DNA of 64,000 nucleotides from Hydrogeniiclostridium mannosilyticum (GTDB lineage Bacteria; Bacillota; Clostridia; Oscillospirales; Acutalibacteraceae), in assembly GCF_003268275.1 (NCBI RefSeq), contig NZ_QLYR01000004.1:62001-126000 (forward strand). The letters are read 5' to 3'. The position numbers were made by a program, and so were the translations under genes. The notes below the pieces were generated by a model. That model had not been told where the DNA came from, searched no databases, and saw only the letters and a list, made by a program, of their open reading frames with translations. Positions 8,901-16,441 of the stretch are shown here, piece by piece. Each line of letters starts with the position of its first letter. The first letter of the stretch is position 1.

Positions 8901-8923
8901 CCGGGTCAGGCCGCCTGACCCGG
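8901..8923 (+). promoter_or_regulatory. Perfect inverted repeat at the transcription start: candidate operator or 5' hairpin
   Basis: CCGGGTCAGG (8901-8910) is followed by three bases and its exact reverse complement (8914-8923). It begins 12 bases after the -10 element and ends 10 bases before the GGGAGGAG binding site. A repressor bound here would block transcription; in RNA it would form a 10-bp stem close to the ribosome binding site. Which of the two acts is undetermined. Confidence 0.7.
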
Positions 8924-8946
8924 CCCAAAACAGGGAGGAGTGTACC

Positions 8947-10917
8947 ATGGATAAAGCTTATAAAATTGTCTGGCGGGGCTGCGGCGACTACACCGACCGC
9001 GCTTATTTTGAGTCCTTTCTGCAAAGCGTTACCCAGGGCGGACGGGTTTTAGAGGAGCTGAATCTACCCATCTGCGAACCGGCGACACACCCTTATTTTC
9101 CCCTTGATGCGCTTCGCAGTGCCTGCGGCGGCTTCCAGGAGGCCGCCGCACTGGCCCGCCGGTACGGCATGCGCGTGGGCATCAACCAGTGGCCCGCCTT
9201 TGGCGCGGAGGAGGTCTATGCCGCCGACGACGGGCACGAGATGCCCTTCGGCCCCATGGTGGGCTACGACGGGCGCATCGCCCGCCGGCTGGCCTGCCCC
9301 ACCTCGCCCGAATTTCTCGCCTATACGCGGGAGAAGTTCAAGATATATGCCGGGGCAGGCCCGGATTTCATCTGGATTGACGACGATTGCCGTTTTACCC
9401 ACCTGGGTACGGTTCAGTACCCGTGCTTCTGCCCGCGCTGCGTGGCAGGCTTTGAGGGAGGCCGCTTTGCCAGCCGCGAGGCGCTGGTGGACGCGCTGAA
9501 CCAACCGGAAAACAGCGCCTTGCGCCGCAAGTGGAGCGAATACGGCGCACAGCGGCTGGCTGAATACTGTAAGACGGCCCGCGAGGCTGTGGAGGAGATC
9601 AACCCCGCCATCGACGTCAACCTAATGACCGTGGGCTACTCGCACACCACCTTCTCCGGCGACTACATCGAAAAATGCATGGCGGCGGCAAAATCCCGGG
9701 CCGGGCGTCCGGGCCACGGCTTTTACTGGGATGAGGAGCCCCGTAAGATGATTGACAAGATCATGGAGGTTGCCCGCCAGGTGCAGCGCTACCCCGCCCA
9801 GGTTCTGCCGGACGTCCAGCTTGAGGAAGACAGCTGCCCCCGCACGCCTCTCAACATGGCCGCAAACATCCGCGTTGTTCTGGCGGCGCTCTCTATTTGG
9901 GCCGGGTGCAACGGCATCGCCATGAACCACCTGCCCGGGGCGGGCGGTTCCCGCCCGCTGGCCTACAGCCACTATGAATTCGACCTGTGGCGTCATCGCC
10001 GCGCCTTTATGGACCAATATCTCTCGTTCAGCGAGGGGCTGCCCGCGCTGGGCATCTGGGTGGCGGACAATGAATTTATGGCCGCCGGTATGGATACAAA
10101 GGAAAAGGGCTGGTTCCATGAGGACGACCCGGATTACAGCGTGGAAAAGGTAAACAAGGAATGGCCCTGCTTTGGCTCCGCTATTTCCGCGGACCCCGCG
10201 CATGCTTACGCCACCCTTTTACAGGGCAAGGTCGTTGACACCTATTCCGACGAACAGATTGATGAAATTTTTCAAAAGCCCGTCCTGCTGGACGGCATGG
10301 CCCTAGAGGCGCTGGAAAAACGCGGCTTTGGCGGCAGAACCGGCGTGCGGCTGGCGGGCCGCCGGCTGGGCCTGGTCGAAAAGATGGCCAATGCCGCTGT
10401 AAATGAGGATTTTTCCGGCGTTACCCGTACAGGCATCTTCCACCCCACTTACCTGCTTGAGCCTCTGAACAGCCGCGTTGAAATCCTCTGTACCAGTCCG
10501 ATCCCCGGAGCGGCGGAGGAACGGCCCTGTGTAACACGCTATGGGCATGTGACCGTGCTCGGCTATTCCCCCTACCAGTTTACCGGCACCGTTGCCAAGC
10601 AGACGCAGCTGCGCAATCTGTTGCGCGCAGACGGCGCGCCGGTGCTGCTGGAGCCGGTGGACCCCTATGAGATCAGCCGGGTTTCGCCCTGGGTGCGCGG
10701 CAACGGCAACCGGGTCTCCGTCCTGCTTGTCAACACCGGCTTTGACCCGGCGCTCCCCTTTGAGGTCTGCATCCGCGGCAGCTGGACGCAGGCCAGCCTG
10801 CTTCTTCCCACAGGCGAGCGGCGGCCCGTCGCGCCGGTCTATGACGGCTCCTTTACCCGCGTGCGGGTGGAGGGCCTCGCTCCCTGGGATTTCCTCGCCG
10901 TCCTTGCTGGGGAATAG
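8947..10917 (+). CDS. Putative glycoside hydrolase with GH42-like domain layout
   Basis: A 656-residue protein, started at ATG 8947 behind GGGAGGAGTG. An N-terminal TIM-barrel-like region (to about residue 370) contains FIWIDDDCRF and a CFCPRC pair that may bind zinc, as in some GH42 enzymes. A middle region (LLQGKVVDTYSDEQIDEIF, KPVLLDGMALEAL, about residues 415-460) resembles the amidotransferase-like trimerisation domain of GH42. A C-terminal beta-sandwich runs to the end (WTQASLLLPTGERRPV onwards). I cannot place it in a named family and the catalytic acids are not assigned. No signal peptide, so cytoplasmic. It has its own promoter with an operator-like palindrome and appears monocistronic. 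Confidence 0.6.
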   Translation: MDKAYKIVWRGCGDYTDRAYFESFLQSVTQGGRVLEELNLPICEPATHPYFPLDALRSACGGFQEAAALARRYGMRVGINQWPAFGAEEVYAADDGHEMPFGPMVGYDGRIARRLACPTSPEFLAYTREKFKIYAGAGPDFIWIDDDCRFTHLGTVQYPCFCPRCVAGFEGGRFASREALVDALNQPENSALRRKWSEYGAQRLAEYCKTAREAVEEINPAIDVNLMTVGYSHTTFSGDYIEKCMAAAKSRAGRPGHGFYWDEEPRKMIDKIMEVARQVQRYPAQVLPDVQLEEDSCPRTPLNMAANIRVVLAALSIWAGCNGIAMNHLPGAGGSRPLAYSHYEFDLWRHRRAFMDQYLSFSEGLPALGIWVADNEFMAAGMDTKEKGWFHEDDPDYSVEKVNKEWPCFGSAISADPAHAYATLLQGKVVDTYSDEQIDEIFQKPVLLDGMALEALEKRGFGGRTGVRLAGRRLGLVEKMANAAVNEDFSGVTRTGIFHPTYLLEPLNSRVEILCTSPIPGAAEERPCVTRYGHVTVLGYSPYQFTGTVAKQTQLRNLLRADGAPVLLEPVDPYEISRVSPWVRGNGNRVSVLLVNTGFDPALPFEVCIRGSWTQASLLLPTGERRPVAPVYDGSFTRVRVEGLAPWDFLAVLAGE

Positions 10918-10970
10918 CCGGCCGCCTTCCGTCATAATCCTCATGATCCCCGATAATAAAAAATAGTCAT

Positions 10971-11039
10971 AAAGAGCCCGCGCCTGTAACCATTCGGGCG
11001 CCGCTGCCTGCCGCGATCCGGCGAAGCGGCGCTCTTTTT
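10971..11039 (+). terminator. Possible terminator of the GH42-like gene
   Basis: AAAGAGC (10971-10977) pairs with GCTCTTT (11031-11037), followed by TT, with further GC-rich pairing inside the 53-base interior. The large interior makes this a weaker candidate than the other terminators in the window. Confidence 0.45.
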
Positions 11040-11187
11040 CTGTCCGCGGCTTCGCCTCGGTCCGGCAGCTCCCTACACGAAACACCCGGGAGGCTTCACC
11101 ACACCTTTAAAAGCCGGGCGGCACCTGCTCTGCCGGAAGCACGGCGTGCATACCTATAAAGAAAGCCTGTTGAAAACCGCTTTGGCA

Positions 11188-11229
11188 GGTGGAAAATGTG
11201 GTGGAAAAGTTAAATTCTCCGGTGGAAAC
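11188..11229 (+). repeat. Three phased copies of GGTGGAAA in a 436-base gap
   Basis: GGTGGAAAA occurs at 11188-11196 and 11200-11208, and GGTGGAAAC at 11221-11229; the steps are 12 and 21 bases, close to one and two helical turns. The gap 10918-11353 otherwise shows a possible terminator at its left end and no gene or clear promoter. The repeats may be binding sites for a regulator of the downstream DUF4830 gene. Confidence 0.5.
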
Positions 11230-11353
11230 CGGCTTAAATCCATATTCCCCGACCTTTCCTGCGCCCGGGAGTTCTTTTTGAACGCATTGACACATAAATT
11301 TTCTTAAGGAAACCCCCGGTAAAAGTAATCAATGAAAGGAAGGCGGAAAGATT

Positions 11354-12034
11354 ATGTTTGTCCTTTCTGTCAAAGCTGAAAAAAAGCGTCTGTTAATCGG
11401 GCTGGCGGCAGCGCTGCTTGCCATTACCCTGCTGGCCGTGGCCTTTAGCTTGCAGGGCGGCGGCGTGCCCGACATTCCCGGCGAAACCAATGACCAGCGC
11501 GTTGTATTTTTGCAGCAATACGGCTGGGAGGTTGAGGAAGAGCCCATTGACGTGCAGGAGGTCATCCTGCCAGAGGAATTTAACGACGTCTATACCAATT
11601 ACAATGCCGTACAAAAAACGCAAAACATGGACCTGGAGCCCTTCGCCGGAAAAACCTGCAAGCAGTGGGTCTACCATGTCACAAATTACCCCGGGGAGGA
11701 AAACGTGCGCGCTACCCTGCTGGTCTATGAGGGCAACATCATCGGCGGGGACCTGAGCAGCGCGGCGCTGGACGGCTTCCTCTGCAACTTCTACGGCGAC
11801 CTGGAAAGCGGCATGCTCAGCAGCCGGGCCGGCGGGGCTGAAAGTACCGGCGCGGCAGAGTCCGGCGCACCGCAGAGCGCCGCCCCAGGCGGTGAACAGG
11901 CAAGCGCGCCCGCGGATTCATCCGGCGGTGAGGCCGGTTCCACGCTGCCGGATGAAAGCGCCGCAGCGGAGGCCGCCTCCGCTGCGCCCACGGATGCGGA
12001 CGCCATTCCCGAGGATGCCTGGCCTACAGACTAA
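11354..12034 (+). CDS. DUF4830-like membrane-anchored protein
   Basis: A 226-residue protein preceded by GAAAGGAAGGCGG. An N-terminal membrane segment (RLLIGLAAALLAITLLAVAF, about residues 13-32) acts as signal anchor, so the rest is probably outside the membrane. Residues about 45-150 (VVFLQQYGWEVEEEP, CKQWVYHVTNYPG, NIIGGDLSSAALDGF) resemble the small DUF4830 domain common in Clostridia. The last 75 residues are low-complexity Ala/Ser/Gly/Glu, a likely flexible tail. Function unknown. It stands alone between a 436-base gap and the rsuA-like gene, which has its own promoter. Confidence 0.7.
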   Translation: MFVLSVKAEKKRLLIGLAAALLAITLLAVAFSLQGGGVPDIPGETNDQRVVFLQQYGWEVEEEPIDVQEVILPEEFNDVYTNYNAVQKTQNMDLEPFAGKTCKQWVYHVTNYPGEENVRATLLVYEGNIIGGDLSSAALDGFLCNFYGDLESGMLSSRAGGAESTGAAESGAPQSAAPGGEQASAPADSSGGEAGSTLPDESAAAEAASAAPTDADAIPEDAWPTD

Positions 12035-12079
12035 GCCGGGCGGCGTTCTGTAAACAGTTCCCCCTCTTCCGCGGCGGGA

Positions 12080-12108
12080 TTGAAAACGGCAGCCAGTTCT
12101 GCTATAAT
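12080..12108 (+). promoter_or_regulatory. Sigma-A promoter of the RsuA-like gene
   Basis: TTGAAA (12080-12085), a 17-base spacer and TATAAT (12103-12108). The transcription start should fall near 12115, giving a leader of about 125 bases that contains no obvious terminator. Confidence 0.75.
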
Positions 12109-12241
12109 TGTCAGCGTTGACCATTCGCCCCCGGCGGCAATGGGGCGCACCCCTGCCGATCCGCCGGGCTGGGTAAAAAATTCCTCACCCGCCGCATTTT
12201 TCCCGCGGCACCGGTCCATAATAAAAAGGAGCCTTCAAGCA

Positions 12242-12985
12242 ATGGAACGTCTCGACAAGCTGCTTTCCCTGCACAATATTTGCAGCCGCAGACAGGCCGC
12301 GGCGCTTACCCGCGCCGGGCAAGTCCGCCTCAACGGTGTTGCCGTCCGCAGGGCGGACATCCACGTGGACACTGCCCGCGACACCCTGGAGGTAAACGGA
12401 AAACCGCTGCTTTTACAGCAGCACCTCTATATTATGATGCATAAGCCCGCGGGCGTTTTATCGGCCTCCCGGGATCCGCACGGCAAAACCGTCGTCGACC
12501 TGCTGCCCCCGGAGCTGCAGCGCCGGGGGCTGTTTCCCGCCGGAAGACTGGACAAGGACACCGAGGGCCTGCTCATCCTCACCGACGACGGCGACTTTGC
12601 CCACCGTATGCTGGCGCCGAAAAAGCACGTGGCAAAATGGTATGAGGCACGGCTGGACCTGCCCGTCACCCCGCAGGATGCGGACGCCTTCGCCCGGGGC
12701 CTTGAGCTTGAGGACCTGCATTGCCTGCCCGCCCTTTTGCAGGCGCTTCCCCCGTACGGCGACGGCACGCCCCGCGCGCGGGTCGCTGTACGGGAGGGCA
12801 AATTTCACCAGGTAAAGCGTATGTTTTTAAGCGTTGGCAAGCAGGTTCTTTACCTGAAACGCATAAAAATAGGCCTGCTTGAGCTGGACCCCGCCCTTTG
12901 CCCCGGTGAATGCCGCCTTTTGCAGGAAAGCGAGCTGGAAACTATTTTTCTGCCCGATCCGCTTGCGGAACCGCGGCGGCCCTGA
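12242..12985 (+). CDS. rsuA: RsuA/RluB-family 16S rRNA pseudouridine synthase
   Basis: A 247-residue protein started at ATG 12242 behind AAAAAGGAG. Residues 1-48 form an S4 RNA-binding domain (RLDKLLSLHNICSRRQAAALTRAG). The catalytic domain follows, with the signature GRLDKDTEGLLILTDDG, catalytic Asp104, the MMHKPAG strand and the KFHQVKRMF motif near the end. It isomerises a uridine in rRNA, by similarity in the small subunit, though RluB-like and RluE-like paralogues look similar and the target position cannot be fixed. Length and domain order are normal for the family. Confidence 0.9.
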   Translation: MERLDKLLSLHNICSRRQAAALTRAGQVRLNGVAVRRADIHVDTARDTLEVNGKPLLLQQHLYIMMHKPAGVLSASRDPHGKTVVDLLPPELQRRGLFPAGRLDKDTEGLLILTDDGDFAHRMLAPKKHVAKWYEARLDLPVTPQDADAFARGLELEDLHCLPALLQALPPYGDGTPRARVAVREGKFHQVKRMFLSVGKQVLYLKRIKIGLLELDPALCPGECRLLQESELETIFLPDPLAEPRRP

Positions 12986-13102
12986 CGATTTTGCTATTTC
13001 CAGCCGCTCATCTCTTGTTATTTTTACTGAAAATAACGGAATTTTTTTGGATTTTATCAGATTTACCTAAACTGGGCCCCGAAAATTTGGACAGAAAACA
13101 CC

Positions 13103-13132
13103 TTGTTATGAGCCGCACAAATCTGTTATGAT
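13103..13132 (+). promoter_or_regulatory. Sigma-A promoter of the msmK-like gene
   Basis: TTGTTA (13103-13108), an 18-base spacer and TATGAT (13127-13132). The transcript would start near 13139, directly before a leader hairpin. Confidence 0.65.
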
Positions 13133-13144
13133 AGAGAAACAAGA

Positions 13145-13170
13145 AAAGGCCGGACTCCATGACGGCCTTT
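13145..13170 (+). promoter_or_regulatory. 5' leader hairpin of the msmK-like gene
   Basis: AAAGGCCG (13145-13152) pairs with CGGCCTTT (13163-13170) around a 10-base loop. It sits within the first bases of the predicted transcript and is followed by TAATTTTTC and the AGGAGG site. It could stabilise the 5' end of a strongly expressed mRNA or act as a weak attenuator. Confidence 0.5.
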
Positions 13171-13196
13171 AAACCTAATTTTTCAGGAGGATTATT

Positions 13197-14312
13197 ATGG
13201 CAAGTGTGACACTTAAAAACGTCTATAAGGTCTATGATGGCGGCGTTACCGCTGTTACAGATTTTAACCTCGAAATTGCCGACAAGGAGTTTATTATTCT
13301 GGTTGGGCCCTCCGGCTGTGGTAAATCTACTACGCTGAGAATGATCGCCGGCCTGGAAGAAATCAGCAAGGGCGAGCTGTACATCGGCGACAAGCTCTCC
13401 AACGATGTCGCTCCGAAGGACCGCGACATCGCCATGGTGTTCCAGAGCTACGCGCTGTACCCGCACATGACGGTTTACGACAACATGGCGTTCGGCCTGA
13501 AGCTGCGCAAAACTCCGAAGGATGAGATTAAGAGACGCGTGGAAGAGGCTGCCAGAATCCTCGACATCTCCCACCTGCTTGACCGTAAGCCGAAGGCATT
13601 GTCCGGCGGCCAGCGCCAGCGTGTTGCCTTGGGCCGCGCCATTGTCCGTGACCCGAAGGTCTTCCTGCTGGACGAACCGCTCTCCAACCTGGACGCAAAG
13701 CTGCGTGCACAGATGAGAACCGAGATTGCAAAACTACATAAGAACCTGGGTACCACCTTCATTTACGTTACCCATGACCAGACGGAAGCTATGACCATGG
13801 GCGACCGTATCGTCGTTATGAAGGATGGCTTTATTCAGCAGGTCGACACCCCGCAAAACCTGTATGAATTCCCCTGCAACGAGTTTGTTGCCGGATTTAT
13901 GGGTTCACCGCAGATGAACTTCATCGACGCGGTAATTGAGAAGAAGGGCGACGGCTATGCGCTGAAATTCGGTCAGTATTCCATCAATATCCCGAAGGAG
14001 AAGAACGCGAACGACGTGCTGAAGGATTATGTCGGCAAAGACGTGGTCTTTGGCATTCGTCCTGAGGACGTTCATGACGAGCCCGACTTCATCGCCAAGG
14101 CTTCGGAAGACAGCATCGTAGAGGCCGACGTTGAGGTTACCGAGCTGATGGGCGCCGAGACCTACCTGTACCTGAACTGCGAAGGCAATGCCATCACCGC
14201 TAGAGTTGAGCCGACCTCTACTGCTAAGGGCGGCGACCGCTCTAAGATTGCCTTTGACCTGAAGAAGATGCACCTGTTCGACAAGGAGACAGAGAAGACC
14301 ATCCTCAACTAA
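13197..14312 (+). CDS. msmK: Sugar ABC transporter ATP-binding protein, MsmK/UgpC type
   Basis: A 371-residue ATPase with Walker A GPSGCGKST (residues 37-45), Q-loop VFQSYALYP, signature LSGGQ (135-139), Walker B VFLLDEP with DE at 159-160, and the switch TFIYVTHD. The last 130 residues form the TOBE/MalK-type regulatory domain (KDVVFGIRPEDVHDEP). Such ATPases power several carbohydrate importers. No permease or binding protein is nearby and the gene has its own promoter, leader hairpin and terminator, so it is probably a shared energiser for importers elsewhere in the genome, as known for MsmK/MsiK. Its 5' half uses more A/T-ending codons than its neighbours. Confidence 0.93.
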   Translation: MASVTLKNVYKVYDGGVTAVTDFNLEIADKEFIILVGPSGCGKSTTLRMIAGLEEISKGELYIGDKLSNDVAPKDRDIAMVFQSYALYPHMTVYDNMAFGLKLRKTPKDEIKRRVEEAARILDISHLLDRKPKALSGGQRQRVALGRAIVRDPKVFLLDEPLSNLDAKLRAQMRTEIAKLHKNLGTTFIYVTHDQTEAMTMGDRIVVMKDGFIQQVDTPQNLYEFPCNEFVAGFMGSPQMNFIDAVIEKKGDGYALKFGQYSINIPKEKNANDVLKDYVGKDVVFGIRPEDVHDEPDFIAKASEDSIVEADVEVTELMGAETYLYLNCEGNAITARVEPTSTAKGGDRSKIAFDLKKMHLFDKETEKTILN

Positions 14313-14347
14313 TAGGTCAAAATTTTTAGCGATATAAAATTAACCGG

Positions 14348-14383
14348 CAGAGGAAGATTTATATAAATCTTCCTCTGTTTTTT
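14348..14383 (+). terminator. Strong terminator after the msmK-like gene
   Basis: CAGAGGAAGATTT (14348-14360) pairs with AAATCTTCCTCTG (14365-14377), followed directly by six T. This is a textbook intrinsic terminator. Confidence 0.93.
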
Positions 14384-14591
14384 ATTGTGCTGGGGCAAAT
14401 ACCGGCCCCGTGGGCACATGGGCACAATCCAGGCATTATAGACGTATAGACGGAACCGCCCTGTAAGATATTTTATATTGTCTTATATCTTTAAAACAAG
14501 AAATTTTATGTCTCAATTGAGCTTAAAACATCATTTTAGAATATTATTCTATTTCTATGATTATTTTATAAAATTTATTTTTAAATATTGC

Positions 14592-14621
14592 TTGTATCTT
14601 CCCCCTGCTGTGTTATATAAT
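14592..14621 (+). promoter_or_regulatory. Promoter of the DMT transporter gene
   Basis: TTGTAT (14592-14597), an 18-base spacer and TATAAT (14616-14621). The leader has an 8-base direct repeat GGTTTGCG (14622-14629 and 14645-14652) and a short AGCCGG/CCGGCT stem. The rest of the A+T-rich gap 14384-14698 shows no gene. Confidence 0.6.
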
Positions 14622-14698
14622 GGTTTGCGGAAATTTGAACAGCCGGTTTGCGTCTTAACCATTTTCCGGCTTTATAACCAGGTGGGAGGAGTCAAAAC

Positions 14699-15625
14699 GT
14701 GTCCTATTTTCTAATTTTACTGTCAGTTGCCGGCATCGCCGCTCAATTTTGCATCACCAAGGTTTACCAGCGCAGAACGCTGGCCCCCGGTGAGCGGGCT
14801 CTAGCCGCCCTGGAAAAATCAGTTTTTTTCTCCATGGGCTCCGGCCTGGCCGCCGGGGTATTCTTTTTCTGCATGGCTGGCTTTCAGGTGGAATTTTCCA
14901 GCTTTTCACTGCTAATGGCGGTCTGCCTCAATGTAATTAGCATCACAAACCTGCTGCTGGGCATGCTGGTCATGTCCATGGGGGAGGTTTCCGTCTACAC
15001 CCTGTTCATGATGCTGGGCGGCATGGTGCTCCCCTTTCTCTTCGGCGCCTTTTTCTGGCAGGAGCAAATCTCCGCGGCACGAATCATCGGGCTGGTTCTG
15101 CTCATCGGCTCCCTGCTGCTGCCGGTATTCGGCGGGGCAAAAAAGGAAGGAAAACAAGCAAGCAAGGGCTTTTTCATCCTGTGCGCGCTGGTGTTCTGCC
15201 TCAACGGCGCCACCAGCATCCTCTCAAAGCTGCACCAGATTACGCCCGGCGCAGCGCCAACCAACAGCTTCCTTGTCCTCAACAACGGAATTGGGTTTGT
15301 CATGGCAGCACTGCTCTTTCTCGTGCTGAAGTGCATCGGGAAAAGACGGGCCCAGGCTGCCCCGGCGGTTCCGCAGGCGCGGAAGGCCTTTATCATAAAC
15401 TGCGGCCTGGTTGTGCTTTACGCTGTCGTCAGCGGCTGCGCCTACATGTTTCAGCTTTTGGGCGCTGTCACGCTGGACGCATCGCTGCTGTACCCCATGG
15501 TGACGGGCGGCACCATTGTGCTGGGCACTATTTTTGGCTGGCTGTTCTTTAAGGAAAAGCCCGGCCTGAGCACCTGGCTGAGTACAGGAATTACGTTGTT
15601 TGCCACCTTCCTGTTTTTGTTTTAA
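14699..15625 (+). CDS. DMT-superfamily (EamA-like) transporter
   Basis: A 308-residue integral membrane protein, started at GTG 14699 eight bases after GTGGGAGGAG. About ten hydrophobic segments are visible in two halves of about 145 residues each, the internal duplication typical of EamA/DMT carriers. The second half ends with MVTGGTIVLGTIFGWLFFKEKPGLSTWLSTGITL, a common EamA closing pattern. It probably exports or imports a small metabolite; the substrate is unknown. The HAD-hydrolase gene follows by 117 bases in the same direction and could share the transcript. Confidence 0.85.
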   Translation: MSYFLILLSVAGIAAQFCITKVYQRRTLAPGERALAALEKSVFFSMGSGLAAGVFFFCMAGFQVEFSSFSLLMAVCLNVISITNLLLGMLVMSMGEVSVYTLFMMLGGMVLPFLFGAFFWQEQISAARIIGLVLLIGSLLLPVFGGAKKEGKQASKGFFILCALVFCLNGATSILSKLHQITPGAAPTNSFLVLNNGIGFVMAALLFLVLKCIGKRRAQAAPAVPQARKAFIINCGLVVLYAVVSGCAYMFQLLGAVTLDASLLYPMVTGGTIVLGTIFGWLFFKEKPGLSTWLSTGITLFATFLFLF

Positions 15626-15645
15626 ACAGCTGCAATTAAAAAGGC

Positions 15646-15707
15646 GCCATCCTGCCGCACGCTGCCCAAGGGAGGGCTTTTCCCAAAGCGCAGGCCGCCT
15701 GGATGGC
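15646..15707 (+). repeat. Inverted repeat between the DMT transporter and HAD genes
   Basis: GCCATCC (15646-15652) and GGATGGC (15701-15707) enclose a GC-rich interior that can pair further. It ends 36 bases before the HAD start codon and may form a processing or attenuation stem. There is no T-tract, so it is not a typical terminator. Confidence 0.4.
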
Positions 15708-15742
15708 TAACCGTGAATCTGACTAAATCAAGGGGGAAAACC

Positions 15743-16441
15743 ATGACGGCTGTTATTTTTGATTTCAATGGGACGATGTTCTTTGATTCCGATAAGCACG
15801 AGCAGGCCTGGCGCCGCTATTTGGAGCAGGAGCTGGGCAAACGGATCAGCCGGCAGACATACCAGCGCGAGGTACACGGCAAGGATAACGCCGATATTGT
15901 GCGTTATTTCTGGGGCGCGCAGGTCTCCGCGGAGGAAATCAGCCGCCGCTCAGAAGAAAAGGAAAGCCTTTACCGGGAGCTTTGCCTGGCGGACAAGGCC
16001 GCCTTTCACCTGGCCGGCGGGTTACCGGAATTTCTGGATGCCCTTCAGGAGCAGCAAACGCCCGTTGCCATTGCCACCACGGCGGAGCTTGCCAATGTTC
16101 GTTTTTATTTTGAGCATTTCGGGTTGGGGCGCTGGTTCCAGCCCGGCCGCGTCGTCTACCAGGACGGTTCCTTTCCCGGCAAGCCCAACCCGGCCATCTA
16201 CCGGCGGGCAGCCGCCGCGTTGGACAAACGCCCTGAGGAATGCCTGGTGTTTGAGGACTCCGGCGCCGGCATAACAGCAGCCCGGCAAGCCGGCTGCGGT
16301 GCGATTGCCTGCGTCGCACCGGCGGACAGCAGCCGCTGTTTAGCCGCTTTCCCGTTTTTGAAGGCGTCGATTCCAGACTTTCGCCAAAGGGATTTTTTAC
16401 TGTCGCTGCTGCAAGCTCCGGCGCTAACAGCCGCTGATTAA
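15743..16441 (+). CDS. HAD-superfamily hydrolase, beta-phosphoglucomutase-like
   Basis: A 232-residue protein, started at ATG 15743 behind AAGGGGG; an upstream in-frame GTG is poorly supported. It has a helical cap after the first strand and the subfamily-I HAD motifs: motif I FDFNGTMF, motif II IATTAEL, motif III with Lys in GKPNPAIY, and motif IV VFEDSGAGI. Motif I reads D-F-N instead of D-x-D, so the second aspartate that acts as general acid is Asn. This may change chemistry or efficiency. The last gene codons overlap the convergent LysR gene by 4 bases. Confidence 0.87.
   Translation: MTAVIFDFNGTMFFDSDKHEQAWRRYLEQELGKRISRQTYQREVHGKDNADIVRYFWGAQVSAEEISRRSEEKESLYRELCLADKAAFHLAGGLPEFLDALQEQQTPVAIATTAELANVRFYFEHFGLGRWFQPGRVVYQDGSFPGKPNPAIYRRAAAALDKRPEECLVFEDSGAGITAARQAGCGAIACVAPADSSRCLAAFPFLKASIPDFRQRDFLLSLLQAPALTAAD

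Noticed and set aside
11188-11229. Interpretation of the repeats as DnaA boxes or a replication origin
   Set aside because: The DnaA box core TTATCCACA is absent on both strands and no dnaA, dnaN or gyr gene is near.
11107-11295. Short minus-strand frame in the 436-base gap
   Set aside because: No ribosome binding site and no resemblance to a known small protein; the sequence is better explained by the phased repeats.
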